Shown: one piece after another, positions 5,943 to 11,211 of the stretch | Numbering within the stretch: position 1 is the first letter of the stretch | Layout: each line of letters begins with the position of its first letter | Assembly: GCA_019246375.1 (NCBI GenBank) | Contig: JAFAQO010000477.1 | Coordinates: 1 to 11,211, forward strand | DNA length: 11,211 nt | Direction of reading: 5' to 3' | Origin: Mycobacterium sp. | GTDB taxonomy: Bacteria; Actinomycetota; Actinomycetes; Mycobacteriales; Mycobacteriaceae | Notes under the pieces: generated by a model | Told to the model about the DNA's origin: nothing | Database searches by the model: none | What the model saw: only the letters and a program-made list of their open reading frames with translations | Position numbers and translations under genes: made by a program

Positions 5943-6841
5943 AGAAATCCGCTGCGAATCCACTGCCGGCGGGCGATGCGGCCCATCAAGCCGACCTCGG
6001 CCAGAAACGCCGCCAGCGGGGCGAACCCGGTCACCTGGACTTCGTGGCGGTGCGGGCTGGTGCGTACGGTCAAGCGTGCCTGACGTGGGTCAAGGCCGGC
6101 GCGCGCGTATGGGACCGGATTGGTGAACAGATAGCTGAAAAACAATCCGCCCAGCCCGTTGATGTTGGCCATGAACCACTTGTTGAACCGCGGCATCTCG
6201 GCCACCCGCTTGCGCAGACCGTCGCGTGCGAATTGGATGTGGCGGGCCTCCTCCGCGACGTGAATCCGCATCAGTCGCTGGATCATTGGCTGCATCTCGG
6301 GGTCGTCCATCATCTGGCGTTGCAGCGCGTCGAAGATCTCTTCACCGATCAGTGCCGCAACCCACAGCATGGCGCCGCGGAAAACCAATGGAAGGGCGTT
6401 GATGATGATCCGGTGATACAGCCGTGGACGCACCGGCTTGGTCCCGACCCGCTCGATGGCCTTGCCGAACATCACCATGTGTCGCGTTTCGTCGCCCAGT
6501 TCGGTGAGTGCGTAGTGCGACGCCCGTGACGTCGGGTCCTTGTGCATCAGCGTGCGCAAGAGCGCCTGGTTGAGGATGTTCTCGAACCAGATGCCCGCCG
6601 AAAGCGTGTTGACCAGTTCCTGGCGCGACAGCTCTATGCGCTGTGCGCGGGTCATCTGATCCCACATCGGCGTGCCATACAGCGACACGATTCGGGGCGG
6701 CAAGTAGAACTTGTCGGGGTCCAGCGGCGCATCCCAGTCGATGTCGACGATCGGCTCGTAGGACTTCTTGACCGAACCCTTCAGCAAACGCTCGGAGAAC
6801 TCTTCGCGACTAGGTCCATCCGGCTTCACCGCAGTGGCCAT
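5939..6841 (-). CDS. AurF-like di-iron oxygenase
   Basis: This is a 300-residue helical protein of the AurF/p-aminobenzoate N-oxygenase type. AurF oxidises an aryl amine to a nitro group with a carboxylate-bridged di-iron centre. All seven ligands of that centre can be placed: Glu87 (WFEN), Glu118 and His121 (DETRH), Glu167 (GEEIF), His194, Glu198 and His201 (IHVAEEARH). The spacing His-x3-Glu-x2-His is identical to AurF, so it is probably an active oxygenase, although its substrate is not known. After about residue 225 a hydrophobic stretch (MANINGLGGLFFSYLFTN) and a basic C-terminus follow. ATG 6841 is chosen over ATG 6874 because GAGGAGGAG ends 7 bases before it. It is the first gene of a pair: its TGA overlaps the flavin monooxygenase start. 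It seems to have no counterpart at this place in M. tuberculosis (recalled, unchecked). Confidence 0.87.
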   Translation of the reverse strand: MATAVKPDGPSREEFSERLLKGSVKKSYEPIVDIDWDAPLDPDKFYLPPRIVSLYGTPMWDQMTRAQRIELSRQELVNTLSAGIWFENILNQALLRTLMHKDPTSRASHYALTELGDETRHMVMFGKAIERVGTKPVRPRLYHRIIINALPLVFRGAMLWVAALIGEEIFDALQRQMMDDPEMQPMIQRLMRIHVAEEARHIQFARDGLRKRVAEMPRFNKWFMANINGLGGLFFSYLFTNPVPYARAGLDPRQARLTVRTSPHRHEVQVTGFAPLAAFLAEVGLMGRIARRQWIRSGFL

Positions 6842-6848
6842 GGCGCCG

Positions 6849-6857
6849 CTCCTCCTC
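6849..6857 (-). promoter_or_regulatory. Ribosome binding site deciding the di-iron oxygenase start
   Basis: Minus-strand GAGGAGGAG is 7 bases before ATG 6841. It lies inside the longer reading frame from ATG 6874, which is why the shorter 300-residue product is preferred. Confidence 0.75.
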
Positions 6858-6913
6858 ATCGCTTCGCTCTGCATCGTCGCGACGCGGGCCGTCGCTGACG
6901 TCCCTTCATTGAT

Positions 6914-6956
6914 GTCTCTTGTAAAGACGGTAGGGAGGTCGCCCGGAAGATGTCAA
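6914..6956 (-). promoter_or_regulatory. Possible promoter and overlapping inverted repeat for the di-iron oxygenase/monooxygenase pair
   Basis: On the minus strand TTGACA (6956-6951) is a perfect -35 hexamer. An 18-base spacer and TACCGT (6932-6927, TAnnnT) follow, giving an untranslated leader of roughly 80 bases before ATG 6841. An inverted repeat, GTCTcTtGtAaAGAC at 6914-6928 (five of seven base pairs), overlaps the -10 and the expected start. Such a site could bind a TetR-type or similar repressor. No regulator gene lies beside it, so this is only a suggestion. Confidence 0.3.
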
Positions 6957-7002
6957 TACCCTCGGTACTAGGTACTTGCGGTATCTGATGACGCGATGAC
7001 AT

Positions 7003-7008
7003 TAGGCT
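7003..7008 (+). promoter_or_regulatory. Possible -10 element of a leaderless cobF transcript
   Basis: TAGGCT (TAnnnT) ends 7 bases before ATG 7016, and there is no Shine-Dalgarno sequence between them. This is the layout seen for leaderless mRNAs, which are common in mycobacteria. No convincing -35 hexamer lies 17 bases upstream. Confidence 0.3.
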
Positions 7009-7015
7009 TTGCGGC

Positions 7016-7762
7016 ATGGCGGGTCGGCATATCCACGTCATCGGCATCGGCGCCGGCGACCCGGACTACTTAACCGTCCAGGCGATCGAGGCGCTCAACG
7101 ACACGCAGGTGTTCTTCGCGATGGACAAATGCGAAACCAAAAGCGACTTGGTGGCGCTGCGCCGCCAGATCTGCGAACGGTTCGTCCGCGAGCCCGGCTA
7201 CCGATTCGTCGAACTGACCGATCCGCAGCGTTCCCAAGACGGCGATTACCGGGCAGCGGTATCGGACTGGCATGCGGCTCGTGCGCAGGTCTGGGCCACG
7301 GCCATCGGCACCGAACTGGGCTCCGACGGTGTCGGCGCGTTCCTCGCTTGGGGCGACCCGTCGCTCTACGACAGCACGTTGCGCATTCTCGAGGCGGTCG
7401 CCGCCGAGATAGACATCACTTACGACGTCATCCCTGGTATCACCGCCGTGCAGGCGCTGACAGCCCGGCACCGTATTCCGCTCAATGACGTCGGCGAACC
7501 CGTTCTGATCACCACTGGAAGGCAGCTGCGCGCGCACGGCTTTTCCGGCTCGGCCGTGGTCATGCTCGACGCCGAATGCTCGTTTCGCGGCTGCCCCGCC
7601 GGCACCCGGATCTGGTGGGGCGCCTACCTCGGCACCCCCGACGAGCTGCTGGTTTCCGGCACGGTCGGCGACGTGGGGTCACGGATCGCGGCGCTGCGCG
7701 CCGATGCCCGCGCTCGGCATGGCTGGATAATGGACACCTACCTGCTGCGCTCGGCGGACTGA
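7016..7762 (+). CDS. cobF: Precorrin-6A synthase (deacetylating), CobF
   Basis: This is a SAM-dependent methyltransferase of aerobic cobalamin (vitamin B12) synthesis. CobF methylates precorrin-5 at C-1 with release of acetate, giving precorrin-6A. The 248 residues fit the family length. The tetrapyrrole-methylase hallmarks are in order: VIGIGAGDPDYLT (8-20), AFLAWGDPSLYDST (108-121) and VIPGITAVQALTARHRIPL (138-156). The N-terminus starts directly at the first beta strand, so ATG 7016 is well supported despite the lack of a ribosome binding site. It diverges from the di-iron oxygenase gene and is followed on the same strand by the small membrane-protein gene 41 bases later. No other cob gene is present, as is usual in mycobacteria, where the pathway is scattered. 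As I recall, cobF is absent from M. tuberculosis but kept in M. canettii and other mycobacteria. Confidence 0.93.
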   Translation: MAGRHIHVIGIGAGDPDYLTVQAIEALNDTQVFFAMDKCETKSDLVALRRQICERFVREPGYRFVELTDPQRSQDGDYRAAVSDWHAARAQVWATAIGTELGSDGVGAFLAWGDPSLYDSTLRILEAVAAEIDITYDVIPGITAVQALTARHRIPLNDVGEPVLITTGRQLRAHGFSGSAVVMLDAECSFRGCPAGTRIWWGAYLGTPDELLVSGTVGDVGSRIAALRADARARHGWIMDTYLLRSAD

Positions 7763-7803
7763 GTCCGATTGTCCGCCTCGGTGCCGTGGCAGGATTTGTC
7801 CCT

Positions 7804-8205
7804 ATGGGGCCGTTTCTCATCCGCGCCGCGGTTACCGGCTTCGCGCTGTGGGTGGTCACGCAGGTCGTCCACGGAATCAGCTTCGTCGGCGGCGACACCA
7901 GGCTGCAGCGGCTCGGGATCATCTTCGTTGTGGCGGTGATCTTCGGGCTGGTCAATGCGATCATCAAGCCGATCGTGCAGATCCTGTCGATCCCGCTCTA
8001 CATCCTCACGCTCGGCCTTTTCCACATCGTCATCAATGCGTTCATGCTCTGGATCACCGCATGGATCACTGGCCACACCACCCACTGGGGCCTGCAGATC
8101 GATCATTTCTGGTGGACCGCGATCTGGGCTGCGATCGTCTTATCGGTCGTGAGCTGGGTGCTGTCCCTAGTGGTTCGTGATGTGAGGCGCAGCGCTCGCC
8201 GCTGA
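7804..8205 (+). CDS. Small four-helix membrane protein, phage_holin_4_2 / YvlD-like
   Basis: This is a 133-residue integral membrane protein with four hydrophobic segments: about 5-23, 37-54, 58-80 and 103-124. Between segments two and three lies the family's conserved stretch FGLVNAIIKPIVQILSIPLY, a polar Asn/Lys/Pro patch inside the membrane region. It belongs to the PF04020-type family (YvlD, 'mycobacterial 4 TMS holin'). Despite the name it is a chromosomal gene with no lysis function shown here, and no phage genes are nearby. ATG 7804 has AGGA 9 bases upstream (7791-7794); a GTG at 7786 in the same frame is less likely. The C-terminus is short and basic (RDVRRSARR), probably cytoplasmic. 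It is followed after 16 bases by the glycosylase gene, so the two may be cotranscribed. Confidence 0.8.
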   Translation: MGPFLIRAAVTGFALWVVTQVVHGISFVGGDTRLQRLGIIFVVAVIFGLVNAIIKPIVQILSIPLYILTLGLFHIVINAFMLWITAWITGHTTHWGLQIDHFWWTAIWAAIVLSVVSWVLSLVVRDVRRSARR

Positions 8206-8221
8206 CCGGCACACTGGATAG

Positions 8222-9085
8222 ATGCCCGAACTACCCGAAGTCGAAGCGCTGGCCGACCACCTGCGCCGCCATGCCATCGGCAGGACGATCGGTCGGGTCG
8301 ACGTTGCCGCGCTATCGGTGCTCAAAACCTTCGACCCGCCTATCAATGCGTTGCACACCCGGACGGTGGTCGGAGCCCAGCGGTGGGGCAAATACCTCGG
8401 ATTGCACGCAGGCGAACTGTTTCTGATCACCCACCTGTCTCGTGCCGGGTGGTTGCGGTGGTCCGACAAGTTCGCCGCCGCGCCGCTGCGCCCCGGTAAG
8501 GGACCGATTGCGCTGCGGGTGCACTTGGGCACGCCGGGGGAGGCGCCCGGGTTCGACCTCACCGAGGCAGGCACCCAGAAGCGGCTGGCGGTGTGGCTCG
8601 TCGACGATCCGAACCGCGTGCCGGGGATCGCAGGGCTGGGCCCCGACGCGTTGGCGGTTAGTCCCGAAGACCTGGCCGGGTTGCTGGCCGGAAACAGCGG
8701 CCGGATCAAGACCGTCCTCACCGACCAGCAGGTGATCGCCGGCATCGGCAATGCCTACAGCGACGAGATTCTGCACGTCGCCAAGATCTCGCCATTCGCG
8801 ACGGCCGGGAAACTGACCAGCGAACAAGTCGCGGTGTTGCACGACGCGATGGTGTCCGTGCTGACCGACGCGGTAAGCCGCTCGGTCGGCCAACAGGCCG
8901 CCATGCTCAAGGGGGAGAAGCGCTCCGGCTTGCGGGTACATGCGCGGACCGGCTTGCCGTGCCCGGTGTGCGGAGACACGGTGCGCGAAGTGTCGTTCGC
9001 CGACAAGTCGTTTCAGTACTGCCCGGCCTGTCAGACCGGCGGCAAAGTCCTGGCCGACCGGCGGATGTCGCGGCTGCTCAAGTAG
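8222..9085 (+). CDS. Fpg/Nei-family DNA glycosylase (second Fpg-type, Rv0944-like), full length
   Basis: This is a 287-residue base-excision-repair enzyme fold. The N-terminal catalytic proline and glutamate are present (MPELPEVE, Pro2 and Glu3), as is the DNA-contacting Lys57 (RWGKYL). The helix-two-turn-helix has IAGIGNAYSDEILH with Asn177. The C-terminal zinc finger is C247-x2-C250-x16-C267-x2-C270. It differs from classic Fpg in the void-filling residues. The usual Met74 is Arg (HLSRAGWLR). The DPRRF loop is TQKRL (118-122). The finger arginine is Lys262. These changes suggest altered lesion preference or weak activity on 8-oxoguanine. The M. tuberculosis counterpart Rv0944 is, as I recall, truncated at its N-terminus and inactive, whereas this copy is complete. 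ATG 8222 is fixed by the obligatory N-terminal Pro2. It lies between the membrane-protein gene and the dehydrogenase gene, with short gaps. Confidence 0.88.
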   Translation: MPELPEVEALADHLRRHAIGRTIGRVDVAALSVLKTFDPPINALHTRTVVGAQRWGKYLGLHAGELFLITHLSRAGWLRWSDKFAAAPLRPGKGPIALRVHLGTPGEAPGFDLTEAGTQKRLAVWLVDDPNRVPGIAGLGPDALAVSPEDLAGLLAGNSGRIKTVLTDQQVIAGIGNAYSDEILHVAKISPFATAGKLTSEQVAVLHDAMVSVLTDAVSRSVGQQAAMLKGEKRSGLRVHARTGLPCPVCGDTVREVSFADKSFQYCPACQTGGKVLADRRMSRLLK

Positions 9086-9098
9086 TTATGCTGCGCGG

Positions 9099-9848
9099 AT
9101 GACTCGCCAGAAGATACTGATCACCGGCGCAAGCTCCGGCCTGGGTGCCGGAATGGCTCGCGTATTCGCCGCCAAAGGCCGCGACCTGGCGTTGTGCGCA
9201 CGTCGCGCCGACCGGCTTGACGAACTGAAAAGCGAACTGGGACAACGTTACCCGAATATCACCATCGCGGTCTCCGCGCTCGATGTCAACGATCACAAGC
9301 AGGTGCCCAAGGTGTTCGCCGAGCTATCCGAGGCGCTCGGCGGCATCGACCGGGTTGTCGTCAACGCCGGTATCGGCAACGGCGCGCCGTTGGGGTCGGG
9401 AAAGCTGTTGGCCAACAAAACCACCATTGAAACCAATCTGGTTGCGGCACTCGTTCAGATCGAGACGGCGCTGGAGATGTTCAAGACGTCGGGTTCCGGG
9501 CATCTCGTGCTGATCTCTTCGGTGCTCGGCGCCAGAGGCGTGCCGGGCGTAAAGGCCGCGTATGCCGCCAGCAAAGCCGGTGTGCGCTCGTTGGGCGAAT
9601 CGCTGCGCGCCGAATACGCCAACGGCCCGATCAAAGTCTCCGTCATCGAACCGGGCTACATCGAGTCGGAGATGACCGCGAAATCGAAGAGCACAATGTT
9701 CATGGTGGACAACGAAACTGGCGTCAAAGCGATTGTCGCGGCGATTGAACGCGAGGGGGGCCGCTCCGCGGTGCCATGGTGGCCGTGGGCGCCGCTGGTG
9801 CAGCTGCTGCGAGTGCTGCCGCCTCCGCTGACCAAATACTTCGCCTAG
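9099..9848 (+). CDS. Short-chain dehydrogenase/reductase (Rv0945-like)
   Basis: This is a 249-residue NAD(P)H-dependent oxidoreductase of the classical SDR family. The cofactor motif TGASSGLG is at 9-16. Arginines after the second strand (ARRADR, 34-39) suggest NADP(H) preference. Asp62 (LDV), NAG (89-91) and Asn113 follow. The catalytic residues are Ser140 or Ser141, Tyr155 and Lys159 (AAYAASKAG). PGYIESEM (185-192) is the substrate-loop start. The C-terminus is hydrophobic (WWPWAPLVQLLRVLPPPL), which may associate with membrane or lipid. The substrate is unknown. ATG 9099 starts right at the first strand; the open frame continues upstream only because it overlaps the glycosylase gene. The gap to the glycosylase stop is 13 bases, so cotranscription is likely. 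It ends 3 bases from the convergent pgi stop. Confidence 0.9.
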   Translation: MTRQKILITGASSGLGAGMARVFAAKGRDLALCARRADRLDELKSELGQRYPNITIAVSALDVNDHKQVPKVFAELSEALGGIDRVVVNAGIGNGAPLGSGKLLANKTTIETNLVAALVQIETALEMFKTSGSGHLVLISSVLGARGVPGVKAAYAASKAGVRSLGESLRAEYANGPIKVSVIEPGYIESEMTAKSKSTMFMVDNETGVKAIVAAIEREGGRSAVPWWPWAPLVQLLRVLPPPLTKYFA

Positions 9849-9851
9849 CGC

Positions 9852-11211
9852 TCAGGGAGTTCGGCCCCGCTCCTCGCGGTAGCGGCGCACCAGCGCGTCG
9901 GTCGAGCTGTCGGACTGCTTCTCCGGTGAGGCCTCGTCGCTGATCACCGGCACTAGCGCCTTCGCCTGGGTCTTGCCCAGTTCCACACCCCACTGGTCGA
10001 ACGAGTCGATACCCCACACCACACCCTCGGTGAATACTTGATGCTCGTAGAGGGCGACCAACTGCCCAAGCACTGACGGCGTCAGCCGAGTGGCCAGAAT
10101 CGCCGTGGTCGGCCGGTTTCCGGGCATCACCTTGTGCGGTACCACATCGGCGGGGGTGTCTTCAGCGGCGATTTCCTCGGCGGTCTTGCCGAACGCCAGC
10201 ACCTGGGTCTGGGCGAACAAGTTGCTCATCAACAGGTCGTGCATGCTGCCGGTGCCGTCGGCGGTGGGCAGATCTTCCAGCGGCTGCGAAAAGCCGATGA
10301 AGTCGGCCGGCACCAGCCGCGTGCCCTGATGCAGCAATTGGTAGAAGGCGTGTTGGCCGTTGGTTCCCGGTTCACCCCAGAAGATTTCACCGGTGCCGGT
10401 AGTGACCGGCGTGCCGTCCGCCCGGGTCGACTTGCCGTTGGATTCCATGGTCAGCTGTTGCAGATACGCCGGGAAGCGCGCCAGATAATCGGAATACGGC
10501 AGCACCGCATGCGTTTGCGCGCCGAAGAAGTTCGAGTACCAGAGGTTGATCAGGCCGAGCAGCGCCGGCGCGTTGGACTCCAGCGGAGCGGTCTTGAAAT
10601 GTTCGTCGACAATGTGGAATCCGGACAGAAAGTCGGCGAAGGCCTCGCGACCGACCGCTGCCATCACCGACAGCCCGATCGCCGAATCGACCGAGTAACG
10701 ACCGCCGACCCAGTCCCAGAAGCCGAACATGTTGGCGGTGTCGATACCGAACTCGTCGACCAGCTTCTCGTTTGTCGAGACCGCGACGAAATGCTTTGCC
10801 ACCGCATCATCGCCGAGCGCGTCGGTCAGCCAGCGCCGTGCGGCCGTGGCGTTGGTCAACGTCTCCAGCGTGGAGAAAGTCTTCGAGGATACAATGAAAA
10901 GTGTTGTGGCAGGCTCTAAGTCGTCCAGCGTTGCGAGCAAGTCGGTGGGGTCGACGTTGGAGACGAACCGCGCCGAAATGCCGGCGTCGGCGTAATGGCG
11001 CAGCGCCTGATACACCATCACCGGGCCGAGATCCGAACCGCCGATGCCGATGTTGACGACGGTGGTGATCCGTTCTCCGGTGGCGCCTTTCCACTCGCCG
11101 CTGCGCAGCCGGTCAGTGAAATCGCCCATCCTGTCCAGCACGGCGTGCACATCCTCGACGACGTTGTGCCCGTCGATCTTTAGTTCGGCGTTGCGGGGCA
11201 GCCGCAAAGCG
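9852..11211 (-). CDS. pgi: Glucose-6-phosphate isomerase, partial (N-terminus beyond the window)
   Basis: This enzyme interconverts glucose 6-phosphate and fructose 6-phosphate in glycolysis and gluconeogenesis, in the cytoplasm. About 452 residues are in the window; the family has about 550, so roughly the first 100 are missing beyond 11211. Both signature patterns are present: [14 protein letters not shown], and [18 protein letters not shown] near the C-terminus. The phosphate-binding segment is [13 protein letters not shown]. The active-site Glu and His are in [14 protein letters not shown], and the catalytic Lys is in VELGK. The tail of about 35 residues after the second signature is polar and variable. 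The frame is open to the right edge, so no start should be assigned here. It converges on the dehydrogenase gene with a 3-base gap and no visible terminator between. In M. tuberculosis the same convergent pair is Rv0945/Rv0946c. Confidence 0.97.
   Translation of the reverse strand, partial: ALRLPRNAELKIDGHNVVEDVHAVLDRMGDFTDRLRSGEWKGATGERITTVVNIGIGGSDLGPVMVYQALRHYADAGISARFVSNVDPTDLLATLDDLEPATTLFIVSSKTFSTLETLTNATAARRWLTDALGDDAVAKHFVAVSTNEKLVDEFGIDTANMFGFWDWVGGRYSVDSAIGLSVMAAVGREAFADFLSGFHIVDEHFKTAPLESNAPALLGLINLWYSNFFGAQTHAVLPYSDYLARFPAYLQQLTMESNGKSTRADGTPVTTGTGEIFWGEPGTNGQHAFYQLLHQGTRLVPADFIGFSQPLEDLPTADGTGSMHDLLMSNLFAQTQVLAFGKTAEEIAAEDTPADVVPHKVMPGNRPTTAILATRLTPSVLGQLVALYEHQVFTEGVVWGIDSFDQWGVELGKTQAKALVPVISDEASPEKQSDSSTDALVRRYREERGRTP

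Noticed and set aside
5316..6083. 255-codon + strand frame opposite the monooxygenase and di-iron oxygenase genes
   Set aside because: It lies antisense across two genes with strong motifs, shows no recognisable domain, and is expected in high-G+C DNA.
6875..6884. Perfect palindrome CGTCGCGACG
   Set aside because: Short self-complementary CG-rich words are common in this genome type and it sits at no special point of a promoter.
6953..6958. GGGTAT on the minus strand upstream of the di-iron oxygenase gene as a second SigF promoter
   Set aside because: No GTTT-like -35 is found 15-17 bases upstream, so the hexamer alone is not enough.
7804..8205. Prophage remnant suggested by the holin-like protein
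   Set aside because: The family is a widespread chromosomal membrane-protein family; no lysin, integrase, attachment repeat or other phage gene is nearby.
8940..9098. Upstream extension of the short-chain dehydrogenase frame
   Set aside because: It overlaps the zinc-finger end of the glycosylase gene in another frame. The SDR fold starts at ATG 9099 with MTRQKILITGASSG.
9088..9102. Four-codon frame ATG CTG CGC GGA TGA overlapping the dehydrogenase start as ATGA
   Set aside because: It is too short to distinguish from chance. It could be a leader minicistron but nothing supports it.

Overview
The window is high-G+C actinobacterial chromosome, most likely from a slow-growing, non-tuberculous Mycobacterium. 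The main reason is the gene order at the right: a DUF4873-type flavin monooxygenase, cobF, a second Fpg-type glycosylase, a short-chain dehydrogenase and pgi. This matches what I recall of the M. tuberculosis Rv0943c-Rv0944-Rv0945-Rv0946c neighbourhood, with extra genes that the tubercle bacillus lacks. The species cannot be decided from the sequence. There are no tRNAs, rRNAs, insertion sequences, CRISPR arrays or prophage genes.

Left part (1-4562): a Crp/Fnr-like regulator (+ strand) meets a three-gene minus-strand operon tail to tail. The operon reads cheB-like methylesterase, then a STAS-HATPase fusion, then a CheR methyltransferase carrying two PAS domains and a long heptad coiled coil. 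The first two genes overlap by 8 bases and the third starts about 50 bases later. No CheA, CheW, CheY, receptor or flagellar gene is present. A SigF/SigB-like promoter (minus-strand GGTTG, 15 bases, GGGTAT) lies just before cheB. With the STAS/HATPase protein it suggests a stress or partner-switching module that borrows chemotaxis methylation enzymes. The Crp-like gene seems to carry a 1-base deletion near its 5' end: the well-placed ribosome binding site and ATG at 120 are out of frame with the body of the protein. Two 16-base TGTC-N8-GACA-like elements lie upstream.

Middle part (4665-7015): a translationally coupled minus-strand pair made of an AurF-like di-iron oxygenase with all seven expected metal ligands, then a compact flavin monooxygenase with a C-terminal DUF4873-like domain. 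The pair shares an intergenic promoter region with cobF, which diverges.

Right part (7016-11211): on the + strand, cobF (precorrin-6A synthase, aerobic cobalamin pathway), a small four-helix membrane protein of the phage_holin_4_2/YvlD type, a full-length Fpg/Nei-type DNA glycosylase with unusual active-site loops, and a short-chain dehydrogenase. Convergent to these, only 3 bases away, is the 3' four-fifths of pgi (glucose-6-phosphate isomerase), which runs off the right edge.

The most interesting unit is the orphan CheB / STAS-HATPase / CheR-PAS operon. The di-iron oxygenase, cobF and intact fpg2 together look like the ancestral form of a locus that is reduced in M. tuberculosis.
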